The notes under the pieces are model-generated. The model had not been told where the DNA came from and did no database searches. It saw nothing but the letters and a program-made list of their open reading frames with translations. Positions 24,604 to 33,332 of a DNA stretch of 64,000 nucleotides are shown piece after piece. How positions within the stretch are numbered: the first letter of the stretch is position 1; each line of letters opens with the position of its first letter. Source of the stretch: Rugosimonospora acidiphila (GTDB taxonomy: Bacteria; Actinomycetota; Actinomycetes; Mycobacteriales; Micromonosporaceae). A program made the translations under genes and the position numbers. The DNA lies in NCBI RefSeq assembly GCF_039543385.1, contig NZ_BAABJQ010000015.1, forward strand, positions 124,001 through 188,000. Reading direction: 5' to 3'.

Positions 24604-25393
24604 CCTGCACCACCAGCTTCCGTTCGGCCCGCCGCTGCACGAGCAGGCAGGCCCCGATCAGCAGCGCGGCCCAGCACCCCTGGTCGAGCAGCAGCAGCGA
24701 GCGGTGCGCCACGCTGCCGCGCTCCACCAGGATGTCGATGGGCGCCTGGAACGCCGCCGGGAACGGCGTGCCGAGCCACAGCACGCCCTGCGCCCAGCCG
24801 GGCAGGAACGCCAGCGGGAAGTACAGGCCGCTGAGCGCGTTGGAGCCGAGCTGCCACAGGGTGATCACGCCTCGGATGTCCAGCAGCCAGAAGGCGGTCA
24901 GGTTGACCAGGTAGCGCACCCCGAACGAGACCACCACCGCGACCAGCGCGCTGACCAGGAACGCCAGGTAGCCCAGCGGCGCGTGCGGGAAATACATGCC
25001 GAAGCACAGCGCGCCGACCACGGTGGGTACCACGAAGCGGGTGAGCGCGGCGTGGCCGGCCCGACCCAGATCGGTGGCCAGGTAGCTGGCCACGGTATTG
25101 ACCGGCCGGAGCAGGTCGGACTGGACGTCGCCGGTGCGGATCCGGTCGGCCAGGTCGGTCCAGCCCCACATCTGCACCACGGCAAGCAGTCCCTGGCCGA
25201 CCCAGACGTACGTGACCAGCTGCGAGCCGCGGTAGCCGGCCGCCGTACCGCCGGCAGCGGCGGCCACCCCCAGAATCACGTAGCAGCGCAGGAAACCGAA
25301 CACGGTGTTGGTGAACGCGCCGGCCACAGTGGCCTGGCGGTAGGTCGAATAGCGGCGGAAGCCGGCGCCCGCCAGCGCCCACGCGGCGCCCAT
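24596..25393 (-). CDS. ABC-2 type permease (DUF990-like), partner subunit
   Basis: A 265-residue membrane protein paralogous to its neighbour: FRRYSTYRQATVAGAFTNTV at the N-terminus, then six helices and QSDLLRPVNTVASYLATDLG, which corresponds to the ARPLS segment of the partner. I start at the ATG at 25393 (GGGGGTG upstream); an in-frame start at 25516 would add 41 hydrophilic residues absent from the family. First gene of the exporter operon. Confidence 0.87.
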   Translation of the reverse strand: MGAAWALAGAGFRRYSTYRQATVAGAFTNTVFGFLRCYVILGVAAAAGGTAAGYRGSQLVTYVWVGQGLLAVVQMWGWTDLADRIRTGDVQSDLLRPVNTVASYLATDLGRAGHAALTRFVVPTVVGALCFGMYFPHAPLGYLAFLVSALVAVVVSFGVRYLVNLTAFWLLDIRGVITLWQLGSNALSGLYFPLAFLPGWAQGVLWLGTPFPAAFQAPIDILVERGSVAHRSLLLLDQGCWAALLIGACLLVQRRAERKLVVQGG

Positions 25394-25646
25394 CGCACCC
25401 CCGGGAAAGAATGAGCCATTGTCTGGCTCGCTCTTGGCTTCGCGGAAACCCTGATCGGGCCGTCCGCACCCTGGGCAAGCAGCGGGAAGAATACCGGCGC
25501 GCCGGTGCCACCGCACCCGGTTTTTGACCGCGCCATTCGCCGTAGCGCCTCTTACCGTGATCCGGCGGCGGCTCCGTCCGAGGGCGAGGGTCGCGCCTCA
25601 CGATCCCGGGCCGGGCCGTGGGCGCGGGACGTCGGGCGATGGGAGG

Positions 25647-26741
25647 TCATGGCTCGCTGGGCGCTCGCTCGCCACGGGCCGCCGAGCGGCCGATCCGCGG
25701 GCCGCGCAGCGCGCGGGCCAGGGCCGCGCCGCGCCGGCCCAACCCGGCGAGGCCGCCGGGCGCGAAGTACACGGCCAGGATGAAGACGGTGCCGAGCACG
25801 AACAGCGGCTGGGACAGCGGGCCGCGCAGCACGCCGGGCAGGTGCCTGATGGCGGCGGTGCCGCCCAGGGAGGTCAGGCGCTGATCGAGGTACGTGTACC
25901 CGATGCCGCCGATGACCGCCCCCCACCGGGTACCCGGACCGCCCAGCACCGCCATCACCAGCAGCGACAGGGTCAGGTCGGACGCGGTCAGCTGCGGCGA
26001 CGCGCCACCCACCACGAGCGCATAGGCCACCCCACCGAGCGCGGCGAGCCCACCCGACAGGGCGAAGGTGACCAGCTTGAACCGGTACGGGGAGAGCCCG
26101 AGCACGGCGACCCGCCGCTCATCGTCGCGCAGTCCGGCCAGCACCCGGCCGTACGGTCCCCGGTCCACCCGGTGCACCACGAACACGACCACGGCCAGGA
26201 ACGCCAGCGCCAACCAGTACAGGTTCACGGTGTTGGCCACGCCGACCAGGAACCCGGGCAGCCCGGAGGCGGACAGCGTCAGCCCCTCCTCTCCCCCGGT
26301 CAGCCCGCCGGGATCGCGGTTGACCAGGATCGAGCCGACCTGCGCGAAGGCGAGAGTCACCATGGCGAAGGCGATGCCACGGGTGCGCAATGCCACCGCG
26401 CCGAGCAGCGCGGCCAGCGCCGTGCCGCCCAGGGCCGCCGCCACCACGGCCGTCCACAGTGGCCAGTGCGCGTGGGTGACCAGGATGCCCACGCCGTACG
26501 CGCCGGCGGCCACGTAGAGCGCGTGGCCGAACGACAGCAGGCCGGCCCGGCCGAACAGCAGGTCGTACCCCGCCGCGAGCCCGCCGAACACCAGGCACAG
26601 CGCCAGCAGCTGCAAGGTGCCGGGCGAGTTGAGCGGGCCGTCGAAGACCCCGGGAATGTCCACGGTGGACCACGGCAGCACCGCGGCCACCACCAACACG
26701 GCCACCGGCACGAGCGCGCGGGCGACCCGCCTGTGATTCAC
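25647..26741 (-). CDS. livM: Branched-chain amino acid ABC transporter permease LivM
   Basis: A 364-residue permease with about ten helices and the LivM signatures YDLLFGRAGLLSFGHALYVA and ERRVAVLGLSPYRFKLVTFA. It forms the membrane channel with LivH. The GTG at 26741 has GGAGG upstream and overlaps the livH stop (GTGA). The open frame continues far upstream through livH in another frame, so the longer version is rejected. Last gene of the operon. Confidence 0.93.
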   Translation of the reverse strand: MNHRRVARALVPVAVLVVAAVLPWSTVDIPGVFDGPLNSPGTLQLLALCLVFGGLAAGYDLLFGRAGLLSFGHALYVAAGAYGVGILVTHAHWPLWTAVVAAALGGTALAALLGAVALRTRGIAFAMVTLAFAQVGSILVNRDPGGLTGGEEGLTLSASGLPGFLVGVANTVNLYWLALAFLAVVVFVVHRVDRGPYGRVLAGLRDDERRVAVLGLSPYRFKLVTFALSGGLAALGGVAYALVVGGASPQLTASDLTLSLLVMAVLGGPGTRWGAVIGGIGYTYLDQRLTSLGGTAAIRHLPGVLRGPLSQPLFVLGTVFILAVYFAPGGLAGLGRRGAALARALRGPRIGRSAARGERAPSEP

Positions 26742-27610
26742 GCCGTCCTCCCCGCGATACCGGCCGGGCGCACCAGTAGCACGGCCGCGAGCAGAGCGAC
26801 CACGCAGATGTCCCCGGCGCCGGAGGTGCCGTAGTAGTTGACGAACTGCTGGAGCAGCCCGACCGCCACGGCCGCGTAGGCCGAGCCGGTCACCGAGCCC
26901 ATCCCGCCGATCACCACCACGATGAACGCGAAGATGAGCAACGACGCGCCCTGGCCCGGCGACACCGCGCCGAAGTAGACACCGCCCAGCGCCCCGGCCA
27001 GGCCCGCCAGCGCCCCGCCGATGGCGAACACCAGCGTGAACGCGCGGCGCACGTCGATGCCCAGCGCGGCGACCATGGCCCGGTTCTCCACCCCGGCCCG
27101 GATCACCAGGCCGTAGCGCGTGCGTCGCAGAAACACCAGCAGCCCGGCGAGCACCACGACGGCGGCGCCGATGAGCAGCAGCCGGTCGTTGGGGACGTCC
27201 GCGCCGAGTATCCGGGTCGCACCGCGCGTCCACCGTGGACTCGGGTACCGGCGCGAGTCGGCTCCCCACGCCGCCTGGAGCAGGGCCACCCCGGCCAGCG
27301 ACAGCCCCACCGTCACCAGCACCTGTTCGGTCGGGCGCCGGTACAGCGGCCGGATGAGCACGAACTCCACCAGCGCGCCGACCGCGGCGCCGCAGGCGAC
27401 TCCGAACGCGACGGCGAGGGTGAAGCCCCAGGGCCCGGACAGCCGGGAGCCCGCCCACCAGGTGGCGTAGGCGCCCACCGACAGGAACAGCCCGTGCGCG
27501 AAGTTGAGCACGTCGGCGAGGCCGAACACCAGGGACAGGCCCGAGGCGATGAGGAAATAGAGGGCGCCCAGACCCAGTCCGGTGACGGTGAGCAGGACCA
27601 CGGTACCCAT
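26738..27610 (-). CDS. livH: Branched-chain amino acid ABC transporter permease LivH
   Basis: A 290-residue permease with the LivH motif GLADVLNFAHGLFLSVGAYA and the EAA-like loop ALGIDVRRAFTLVFAIGGAL. The ATG at 27610 overlaps the livF stop by one base and its own stop overlaps livM, so expression is translationally coupled. Partner of LivM; energised by LivF and LivG. Confidence 0.93.
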   Translation of the reverse strand: MGTVVLLTVTGLGLGALYFLIASGLSLVFGLADVLNFAHGLFLSVGAYATWWAGSRLSGPWGFTLAVAFGVACGAAVGALVEFVLIRPLYRRPTEQVLVTVGLSLAGVALLQAAWGADSRRYPSPRWTRGATRILGADVPNDRLLLIGAAVVVLAGLLVFLRRTRYGLVIRAGVENRAMVAALGIDVRRAFTLVFAIGGALAGLAGALGGVYFGAVSPGQGASLLIFAFIVVVIGGMGSVTGSAYAAVAVGLLQQFVNYYGTSGAGDICVVALLAAVLLVRPAGIAGRTA

Positions 27611-28320
27611 CAGCGCGGCTCCCTTTCCGGCCGGGACGATCCGACGCCGAGCAGGGTCCGGACGCGCTCGGCGTCGCCGAGCAGGTCGGCCGCCTGCCCC
27701 CGCCAGGCCACCCGCCCGGCGGCCAGTACCACGGCGGCGCTGGCCAGCCGCCGTACCACCGCGAGGTTCTGCTCGACCAGCAGGATCGGTACCCGCTGCG
27801 CGACCCGGGCCAGCACCGCCGCCACCTCGGAGACCACCTTCGGGGCCAGGCCCTTGGTCGGCTCGTCGATGAGCAGCAGCCGGTTCGGGTTGAGCAGCAG
27901 GCGGCCGATCGCGACCATCTGCTGCTGGCCGCCGGACAGCGTGCCGGCCCGCTGCCGGGAACGCGCGCGCAGCTCGGGGAAGAGCGAATACACGGTGTCG
28001 TAGTCCGGGTCCGGCACCCGGCAGGCCAGCCGCAGATTCTCCGCGACGGTCAGCCCGGCGAACACGCACCGGTCCTCAGGCGCGTAGCCGAGCCCGGCGC
28101 GCACCAGCCGATGGGTGGGCGCCCCGAGCACCGGCCGGCCGTCGAAGGTGACCGAACCGGTCGCCGGCAGCTCGCCGAGGATCGCCCGCAGCGTGCTGGT
28201 CTTCCCCACCCCGTTGCGGCCCAGCAGCGCGGTGACTCCGGTGCCGGCCACCTCGAACGTGACGCCCTGCAGGATGTGCGAGCCGCCGATCCACGCGGAC
28301 AGCTCGCGCACGTCGAGCAT
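27610..28320 (-). CDS. livF: Branched-chain amino acid ABC transporter ATPase LivF
   Basis: A 236-residue ATPase with Walker A GRNGVGKTSTLRAI, LivF-type APEDRCVFAGLTVAENL, signature LSGGQQQM, Walker B LLLIDEPTKGL and LLVEQNLAVV. The ATG at 28320 overlaps the livG stop (TGATG); a GTG just before it is also possible. Forms the ATPase pair with LivG. Confidence 0.93.
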   Translation of the reverse strand: MLDVRELSAWIGGSHILQGVTFEVAGTGVTALLGRNGVGKTSTLRAILGELPATGSVTFDGRPVLGAPTHRLVRAGLGYAPEDRCVFAGLTVAENLRLACRVPDPDYDTVYSLFPELRARSRQRAGTLSGGQQQMVAIGRLLLNPNRLLLIDEPTKGLAPKVVSEVAAVLARVAQRVPILLVEQNLAVVRRLASAAVVLAAGRVAWRGQAADLLGDAERVRTLLGVGSSRPEREPR

Positions 28321-29120
28321 CACAGCTCCTCCCCCAGGTACGCCTCCTGCACCGTCCGGTCCGCCATCACGGCGGCCGGGGTGTCGCAGCTCAACAGCGC
28401 ACCGTGGTGCATCACGGCGACCCGGTCGGCCAGGTCGAGCACCACATCCATGTGGTGCTCGACCATGAGCACGCTGCGCCGGTGCACCCGGGTCAGCGAC
28501 CGGATCACCTCCACCAGGGCCGGTACGTCGCCGGCGGAGACCCCGGCCATCGGCTCGTCCAGCAGCAGCACGCGCGGCGAGCCGGCCAGCAGCAGGGCTA
28601 TCTCCAGCTTGCGCTTGTCGCCGTGGGACAGCGCCCCGGCCGTGTCCCGGCTCCTGGCCTCCAGGAGCACCTGGGCGAGGATCTCGTCGGCGGCCACCGC
28701 CACCCCGCGGTCCGCCGCCGGGCGCCGCCAGGCCCGCATCGAACCGCCCCGGTGTGCCTGCACCGCCAGCCGGACGTTCTCGTCGACCCGCAGCGACCCG
28801 AACACGGACGAGGACTGGAACGTGCGGCCGAGGCCGAGCCTGGCGCGCCGGTGGACGGGCAGCCCGGTGATGTCGGCGCCGGCCAGCCGCACCCGCCCGG
28901 CGGTGGGCCGGCGCAGCCCGGACACCAGGTTGAACAGCGAGGTCTTGCCCGCGCCGTTCGGCCCGATCACGGCAACGAATTCGCCGCTCGCCAGGGCCAG
29001 GTTGACCCCGTCCACTATGGACACTCCGCCCACCCGCCAGGACAGCGCCTCGATCGCCAGGTCGGTCGCCGGGCCGGTCGGCGGCCCGGCAACGCCTCCG
29101 GCCCCGGCGTCACGCCTCAC
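28320..29120 (-). CDS. livG: Branched-chain amino acid ABC transporter ATPase LivG
   Basis: A 266-residue ATPase with Walker A GPNGAGKTSLFNLVSG, the LivG-type LGLGRTFQSSSVFGSL, the degenerate signature LSHGDKRKLE and Walker B LLLDEPMAGVS. It has a short Ala/Gly/Pro-rich N-terminal extension. The GTG at 29120 follows the livK stop by three bases, with AAGGG upstream. Confidence 0.93.
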   Translation of the reverse strand: MRRDAGAGGVAGPPTGPATDLAIEALSWRVGGVSIVDGVNLALASGEFVAVIGPNGAGKTSLFNLVSGLRRPTAGRVRLAGADITGLPVHRRARLGLGRTFQSSSVFGSLRVDENVRLAVQAHRGGSMRAWRRPAADRGVAVAADEILAQVLLEARSRDTAGALSHGDKRKLEIALLLAGSPRVLLLDEPMAGVSAGDVPALVEVIRSLTRVHRRSVLMVEHHMDVVLDLADRVAVMHHGALLSCDTPAAVMADRTVQEAYLGEEL

Positions 29121-29123
29121 GAT

Positions 29124-30338
29124 TCAGCCCTTCATCGCCACGACCGGCGGCGTGGTGTCACTCGGGTCGACCGCCTTGACCAGGGTGGCGGTCAGGTTGG
29201 TGCCGGAGCCGCTGAGCTTCGCCTGGAACATGGGTTGCAGCAGCGCGTGGTCCGACGCGCGCACGGTCAGCTTGCCCTTGACCGAGTCGAAGCTGTACCC
29301 CTCAAGCGCCTTCACCATCGCGTCCACGTCGTCGCCGCCGGCCTGCACCGCGTGCACGATCAGCTGCGCCGCGGCGAAACCGTCCGGGTCGAACAGGTCG
29401 GTCGCACCGCCCGGTACCGCCTGCTTGAGGGCCTGTTCGGCGGGGTTGTCGGTGGCGCCGTCGAAGTAGTGCGCCAGGAAACTGACCTTGGTGCCGGCGG
29501 CGCCGAACGTCGGCCAGGTCGCCCGGATGTCCAGCCCGGTCACCACGGTCGTGCTGGCCAGCACGCCCTGCTGGTCCAACGCCTGCCACATGGTGCTGGC
29601 CGTGGTGCCCGCCCAGGCCACGAACAACAGGTCCGGCCTGGCGTTCTTGGCCTGGCTGGCGAACGGGGTGAAGTCGGTGGCGCTCTCCGGCACGGCGATG
29701 CTGGTGACGGTCGCGCCGGCCCCACCCATCACCGCCTTGACCGCCTCCACATTGGACTTGCCGAACGCGTCGTCCTGCGCGAACACCAAGACCTTCTTGC
29801 CGGTCGCGTCGCCCAGGAACGACTTGGCGGTGAGCACGTCCTGATAGGACTGGCGGCCGGAGCGGAAGGTGTATTTGTTGATTCCGGTGACCGCGTCGGT
29901 GGCGGCCGGCCCGGAGATGAACAGCACCTTGTTCTGCGCGGCCAGCGGGGCCACCTGCAGCGCCACGCCGGACGCGGTCGAGCCGGCGAGAATCTTGTAC
30001 CCCTTGCCGATCAGGTCCTTGGCCGCGGACACCGCCTTCGCGGGGTCGCCCGCGTCGTCCGCGTAGGTCACGTTGACCTGCCGCCCGCCGATCTTGTTGG
30101 TGCCGTTGGTCGCGTACGCCAGCCCGGCCTTGAAGCCGTCCGTGTACTCCTGCCCGTAGCTGGCCAGCGCGCCGGTCTGCGAGTAGACCACCCCGATGTT
30201 GACCGGTGCGCTCGAACCGACGGTCGAGCCGCCGCTGGCCGCCTTCTGCGGGCTGCCACAGGCCGCGGCGGCGAAGACCGCCACGGTCGCCACCGAGCCG
30301 GCGAGCAGCGCCCGCCGGGATGTCCGTACCGCACCCAT
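29124..30338 (-). CDS. livK: Branched-chain amino acid-type substrate-binding lipoprotein
   Basis: A 404-residue periplasmic-binding-protein family lipoprotein. The N-terminus TSRRALLAGSVATVAVFAAA ends at a lipobox Cys (AAAC-G), with a twin-Arg-like pair before it. The mature part has the Leu/Ile/Val-binding fold (VNIGVVYSQTGALASYGQEY, ILAGSTASGVAL). Binding-pocket residues do not let me choose among branched-chain amino acids, amides, urea or aromatic acids. ATG at 30338 (GGAGG upstream) is preferred to an in-frame start at 30425. First gene of the livKGFHM operon. Confidence 0.92.
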   Translation of the reverse strand: MGAVRTSRRALLAGSVATVAVFAAAACGSPQKAASGGSTVGSSAPVNIGVVYSQTGALASYGQEYTDGFKAGLAYATNGTNKIGGRQVNVTYADDAGDPAKAVSAAKDLIGKGYKILAGSTASGVALQVAPLAAQNKVLFISGPAATDAVTGINKYTFRSGRQSYQDVLTAKSFLGDATGKKVLVFAQDDAFGKSNVEAVKAVMGGAGATVTSIAVPESATDFTPFASQAKNARPDLLFVAWAGTTASTMWQALDQQGVLASTTVVTGLDIRATWPTFGAAGTKVSFLAHYFDGATDNPAEQALKQAVPGGATDLFDPDGFAAAQLIVHAVQAGGDDVDAMVKALEGYSFDSVKGKLTVRASDHALLQPMFQAKLSGSGTNLTATLVKAVDPSDTTPPVVAMKG

Positions 30339-30701
30339 CCGGACGCCTCCCACCTCACACGCCGTTGTATTCGGTCCCGGTCCGGCGCGGCGCGTCCTGC
30401 CCCGCACCCAGACCAGTCGCAGCACACGTTAGGGCGGAGGTCTACCGGCCACCATGTGTGTGGGATCCACAAGTAACGATCCAGGAATGGGTGCCGGCTA
30501 CGTGCCTCGCGGGCGGGGCGGGCGCCCCGGCCGGGATTCTGCCGGGGCCGGGGCCTGCGGCCGAGGCCACCTCACCCGGTGCCCTCCACACTTCCGGGCG
30601 CCCGGCTGTGTGAACCGAAGACATTATCGAACATCAATGTAACGACTACCCTACGAACAACCCACCGGACCACCCATCCCGCCCCGTCCCAGGGAGGCGC
30701 C
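30339..30701. promoter_or_regulatory. Divergent promoter region between livK and the PHB depolymerase-like gene
   Basis: A 363-base region with no convincing gene. It has a GC-rich hairpin-prone block (about 30510-30560) and a short AT-rich inverted repeat, ACATT (30621-30625) with AATGT (30636-30640), 61 bases upstream of the esterase ATG. The repeat is a candidate operator or core promoter for the esterase gene. Confidence 0.35.
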
Positions 30702-31970
30702 ATGCGCAGACATCACCAACTTCTCGTCGCGGCCGTGGCGTGCGCCGGCGCGCTCGCGGTCGCGGCCGCCACACCGCGGCTCGCCGCGCCGGCCCAGGCC
30801 GCGGCCACGCTCACCCAGGTCAGCGGGTTCGGCTCCAACCCGGGCGCGCTGGGCATGTACAGCTACGTGCCGACCGGCCTGGCCTCCGGCGCCCCGCTCG
30901 TGGTGGCGCTGCACGGCTGCACGCAGAGCGCGTCCGACTACTACACCAACGCCGGCTGGCCCAAATACGCCGACCTGTACCACTTCGCGCTTGTCTTCCC
31001 GCAGCAGAGCTCGGCCAACAACGCCACCGAGTGCTTCAACTGGTTCCAGACAAGCGACTATGCCCGGGGGCAGGGTGAGGCGCTGTCCATCAAGCAGATG
31101 GTCGACTACGCCGTCGCGCACTACGGCTCCGATCCGCACCGGGTGTACGTGACCGGGTTGTCCGCGGGCGGCGCGATGACCGCCGTCATGCTCGCCGACT
31201 ATCCGGACGTGTTCGCCGGCGGCGCCATCATCGGCGGCATCCCGTACGCCTGCGCCTCCGACCTGACCAGCGGACTGACCTGCCAGTACGGCGCGACCAG
31301 CAAGACCCCGGCGCAGTGGGGCAACCTGGTGCGCGGAGCCGACCCGGGATACTCCGGGCCGTGGCCCCGGGTGGCGATCTGGTACGGCACCTCCGACGCG
31401 GTCGTGAACCCGGCCAACGCGACCGAGTCTCGCGACCAGTGGACGAATGCCTGGGGCATCTCCCAGACGCCCAGCTCCACCACGAGCCTGCCGGGCGGCA
31501 CCACCCTGCAGTCCTACGACGACTCCTCCGGCCAGCCGGCCGTCGAGCTGTACGGCGTCCAGGGCATCGGCCACGGCACCCCGGTCAACCCGGGCAGCGC
31601 CACCGACCAGTGCGGCGCCACCGGCACCTACTACCTGCGCTCCATCTGCTCGTCGTACTACACGGCCCAGTTCTGGGGGCTGGGGTCGGCCGCGCCGACG
31701 GCGAGCCCGACCGGCAGCCCCAGCCCGACGGCAAGCGCCAGCGCCAGCGGGAAGCCGAGCCCGAGCCCAAGCCCGAGCCCTACGGCGGACCAGCCCTGCT
31801 TCACCGGCAACAACTACCAGCAGACGACGGCCGGCCGGTCGCACCAGTCCGGCGGATACACCTACGCCAACGGCTCCAACCAGGCGATGGGCCTGTGGAA
31901 CGTGTTCGTCACGCACACGCTGCGCCAGACCGGACCCAACTACTACGTGCTGGCCGATGGCCAGTGCTGA
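30702..31970 (+). CDS. Extracellular type 1 PHB depolymerase / feruloyl esterase-like enzyme
   Basis: A 422-residue secreted esterase. The signal peptide (LLVAAVACAGALAVAAATP) is followed by a catalytic domain with the oxyanion motif ALHGCTQ (70-75) ahead of the lipase box GLSAGG (nucleophile Ser154), which is the order of type 1 PHB depolymerase and feruloyl esterase family domains. A Ser/Pro/Thr-repeat linker (about 333-365) leads to a C-terminal domain (CFTGNNYQQTTAGRSHQSGG) like the polyester-binding domain of extracellular PHB depolymerases. Substrate could be polyhydroxyalkanoate or plant-wall ferulate esters; the C-terminal domain favours polyester. ATG at 30702 has AGGGAGG upstream. 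Confidence 0.88.
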   Translation: MRRHHQLLVAAVACAGALAVAAATPRLAAPAQAAATLTQVSGFGSNPGALGMYSYVPTGLASGAPLVVALHGCTQSASDYYTNAGWPKYADLYHFALVFPQQSSANNATECFNWFQTSDYARGQGEALSIKQMVDYAVAHYGSDPHRVYVTGLSAGGAMTAVMLADYPDVFAGGAIIGGIPYACASDLTSGLTCQYGATSKTPAQWGNLVRGADPGYSGPWPRVAIWYGTSDAVVNPANATESRDQWTNAWGISQTPSSTTSLPGGTTLQSYDDSSGQPAVELYGVQGIGHGTPVNPGSATDQCGATGTYYLRSICSSYYTAQFWGLGSAAPTASPTGSPSPTASASASGKPSPSPSPSPTADQPCFTGNNYQQTTAGRSHQSGGYTYANGSNQAMGLWNVFVTHTLRQTGPNYYVLADGQC

Positions 31971-31984
31971 ACCGACCATCCGAA

Positions 31985-32050
31985 CCGTCGGGCCGGCCCG
32001 CGCGACCGGGCCGGCCCGGCTGGGTCCGACGGCGCGGCCGGGCCCGACGG
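31985..32050. terminator. Nested inverted repeats between convergent esterase genes
   Basis: CCGTCGGGCC (31985-31994) pairs with GGCCCGACGG (32041-32050), and inside lie two copies of the self-complementary GGGCCGGCCC (31990-31999 and 32008-32017). It lies between two convergent stops, so it is probably a bidirectional terminator. There is no T-tract, as is common in high-GC actinomycetes. Confidence 0.55.
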
Positions 32051-32080
32051 CTTGGCTGGTGCGAGCCGTGCGGCCGCGCG

Positions 32081-33157
32081 TCAGCCGCCGAGCGCGCGCA
32101 CCTCGGCCATGACGGACTCGAGCTGCGCGCCACCGTGGATCGGGTAGTTGGTCGCGCCCAGGTAACCCCACCAGTCCCAGCAGCCGTACGGGTTCACCAC
32201 GCTCGCGGTGGCCTGCGGGTACAGCACGATCATCGCGTTGGTGTCCGCGTACTGGTCGAGGTTGGCGTCGTCCACGAAGGCGGTGCCTACCGCGTCGTAC
32301 CCCTGAGCGCACCCGTGCAGCGCCACCATCAGGCGGCAGGTCGCGCCGGCCGCGCAGGAGGACGGCACGTAGGCGAACGCCTTGCTTCCCATGGACAGCC
32401 TGGCCGCGTTGCCGCCGACCGCGTAGCCGTTCTGGTTGAACCGGGTCAGGGTGCCGGTCAGCGCCCCCGGGTTCGGTGCGGCCACCGACCCGAACAGCTT
32501 GGTCAGGAACTGGTTCTCCGCGTCAGTGCCGCAGTTGTCCAGGTACGGCGACCCGGTCGCGGTGCAGCCCAGTGGCCCGTACGGGGTGACCCAGGAGTGG
32601 CCGGACGGCCCGGTCACGTACTGGACGTTCGCGCCAAAGTGCCGGTAGAAGCCGGCCAGGTCGCTGGTGAGGCTGCCGGCCACGGTGGAGTCGGCGGTGC
32701 CGTGGTACACGTAGACCGGCTGGCCGGACAGGTTCCCGATCGGGTCGATCCAGCGGTACGCGGACCACAGCGAGGCGTCCGCCTCCAGCGTGGGCAGCCC
32801 ATCCGGCCAGATGTTCTCGCCGCAGCCGTAGACCGCCTGACTGGCGTTGTTCTGCGCGCAGTAGTACGGGCCGGCGGCGAAGATTGCCGCGCCCCGGATC
32901 CGGCCGGAGTACGCCACCTGGAGCTGGGTGGCCAGATACCCGCCGGAGGAGACGCCGCCGACGTACACGCCGGAGATGTGGTAGGCCTTCAGCGATCCGT
33001 CGACGGGTGTGACGGTGGCCGGGGCGATGGCGGCCCGGGTGGGTGCTGCCGGGGTGGGCGCGGCCTGGGCGGTTTCGGCCAGACCGAGCGGGATGGATAG
33101 TGCGGTGACGGTGAGCGCCGTGACGGTGGCGGCGCACAGGCGTGAAAGTGGCCTCAT
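32081..33157 (-). CDS. Secreted type 2 PHB depolymerase-like esterase
   Basis: A 358-residue secreted esterase. The signal peptide ends near AETAQAAP. The lipase box GVSSGG (Ser70) comes before the catalytic Asp region HGTADSTV (D156) and His region SGHSW (H187), while the oxyanion motif ALHGCAQ lies at the C-terminal side (H281). That permuted order defines type 2 PHB depolymerase catalytic domains. No linker or separate substrate-binding domain follows, so it may act on short or soluble polymers. It converges with the type 1 enzyme, giving both catalytic architectures side by side. ATG at 33157 is chosen; a long upstream extension of the frame overlaps the tannase gene and is rejected. Confidence 0.87.
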   Translation of the reverse strand: MRPLSRLCAATVTALTVTALSIPLGLAETAQAAPTPAAPTRAAIAPATVTPVDGSLKAYHISGVYVGGVSSGGYLATQLQVAYSGRIRGAAIFAAGPYYCAQNNASQAVYGCGENIWPDGLPTLEADASLWSAYRWIDPIGNLSGQPVYVYHGTADSTVAGSLTSDLAGFYRHFGANVQYVTGPSGHSWVTPYGPLGCTATGSPYLDNCGTDAENQFLTKLFGSVAAPNPGALTGTLTRFNQNGYAVGGNAARLSMGSKAFAYVPSSCAAGATCRLMVALHGCAQGYDAVGTAFVDDANLDQYADTNAMIVLYPQATASVVNPYGCWDWWGYLGATNYPIHGGAQLESVMAEVRALGG

Positions 33158-33250
33158 GCTCGCCAGGCTAGGAACGTCGCGACCCGCCGGGCGACGGCTG
33201 CTCACTACACCTTCGCATGTATCGATATAGCGGGAACTCCCACGGCGCCC

Positions 33251-33307
33251 CCGCACGTGCCGGCCTCCGCACGTGCCGGCCGCCGCGACCGCGCGGGTCG
33301 CGGCGGC
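33251..33307. terminator. Direct repeat and stem-loop downstream of the tannase gene
   Basis: CCGCACGTGCCGGCC is repeated at 33251-33265 and 33267-33281. A 12-base stem (33279-33290 with 33296-33307, loop GCGCG) lies 26 bases past the tannase stop on the minus strand and is a good candidate terminator. Confidence 0.55.
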
Positions 33308-33332
33308 GGCTCGTGCCGGGCGGCGCCGGTGC

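Noticed and set aside
25647..27458. 603-residue version of LivM
   Set aside because: Its first 240 residues are read out of phase across livH; the GTG at 26741 with GGAGG is the correct start.
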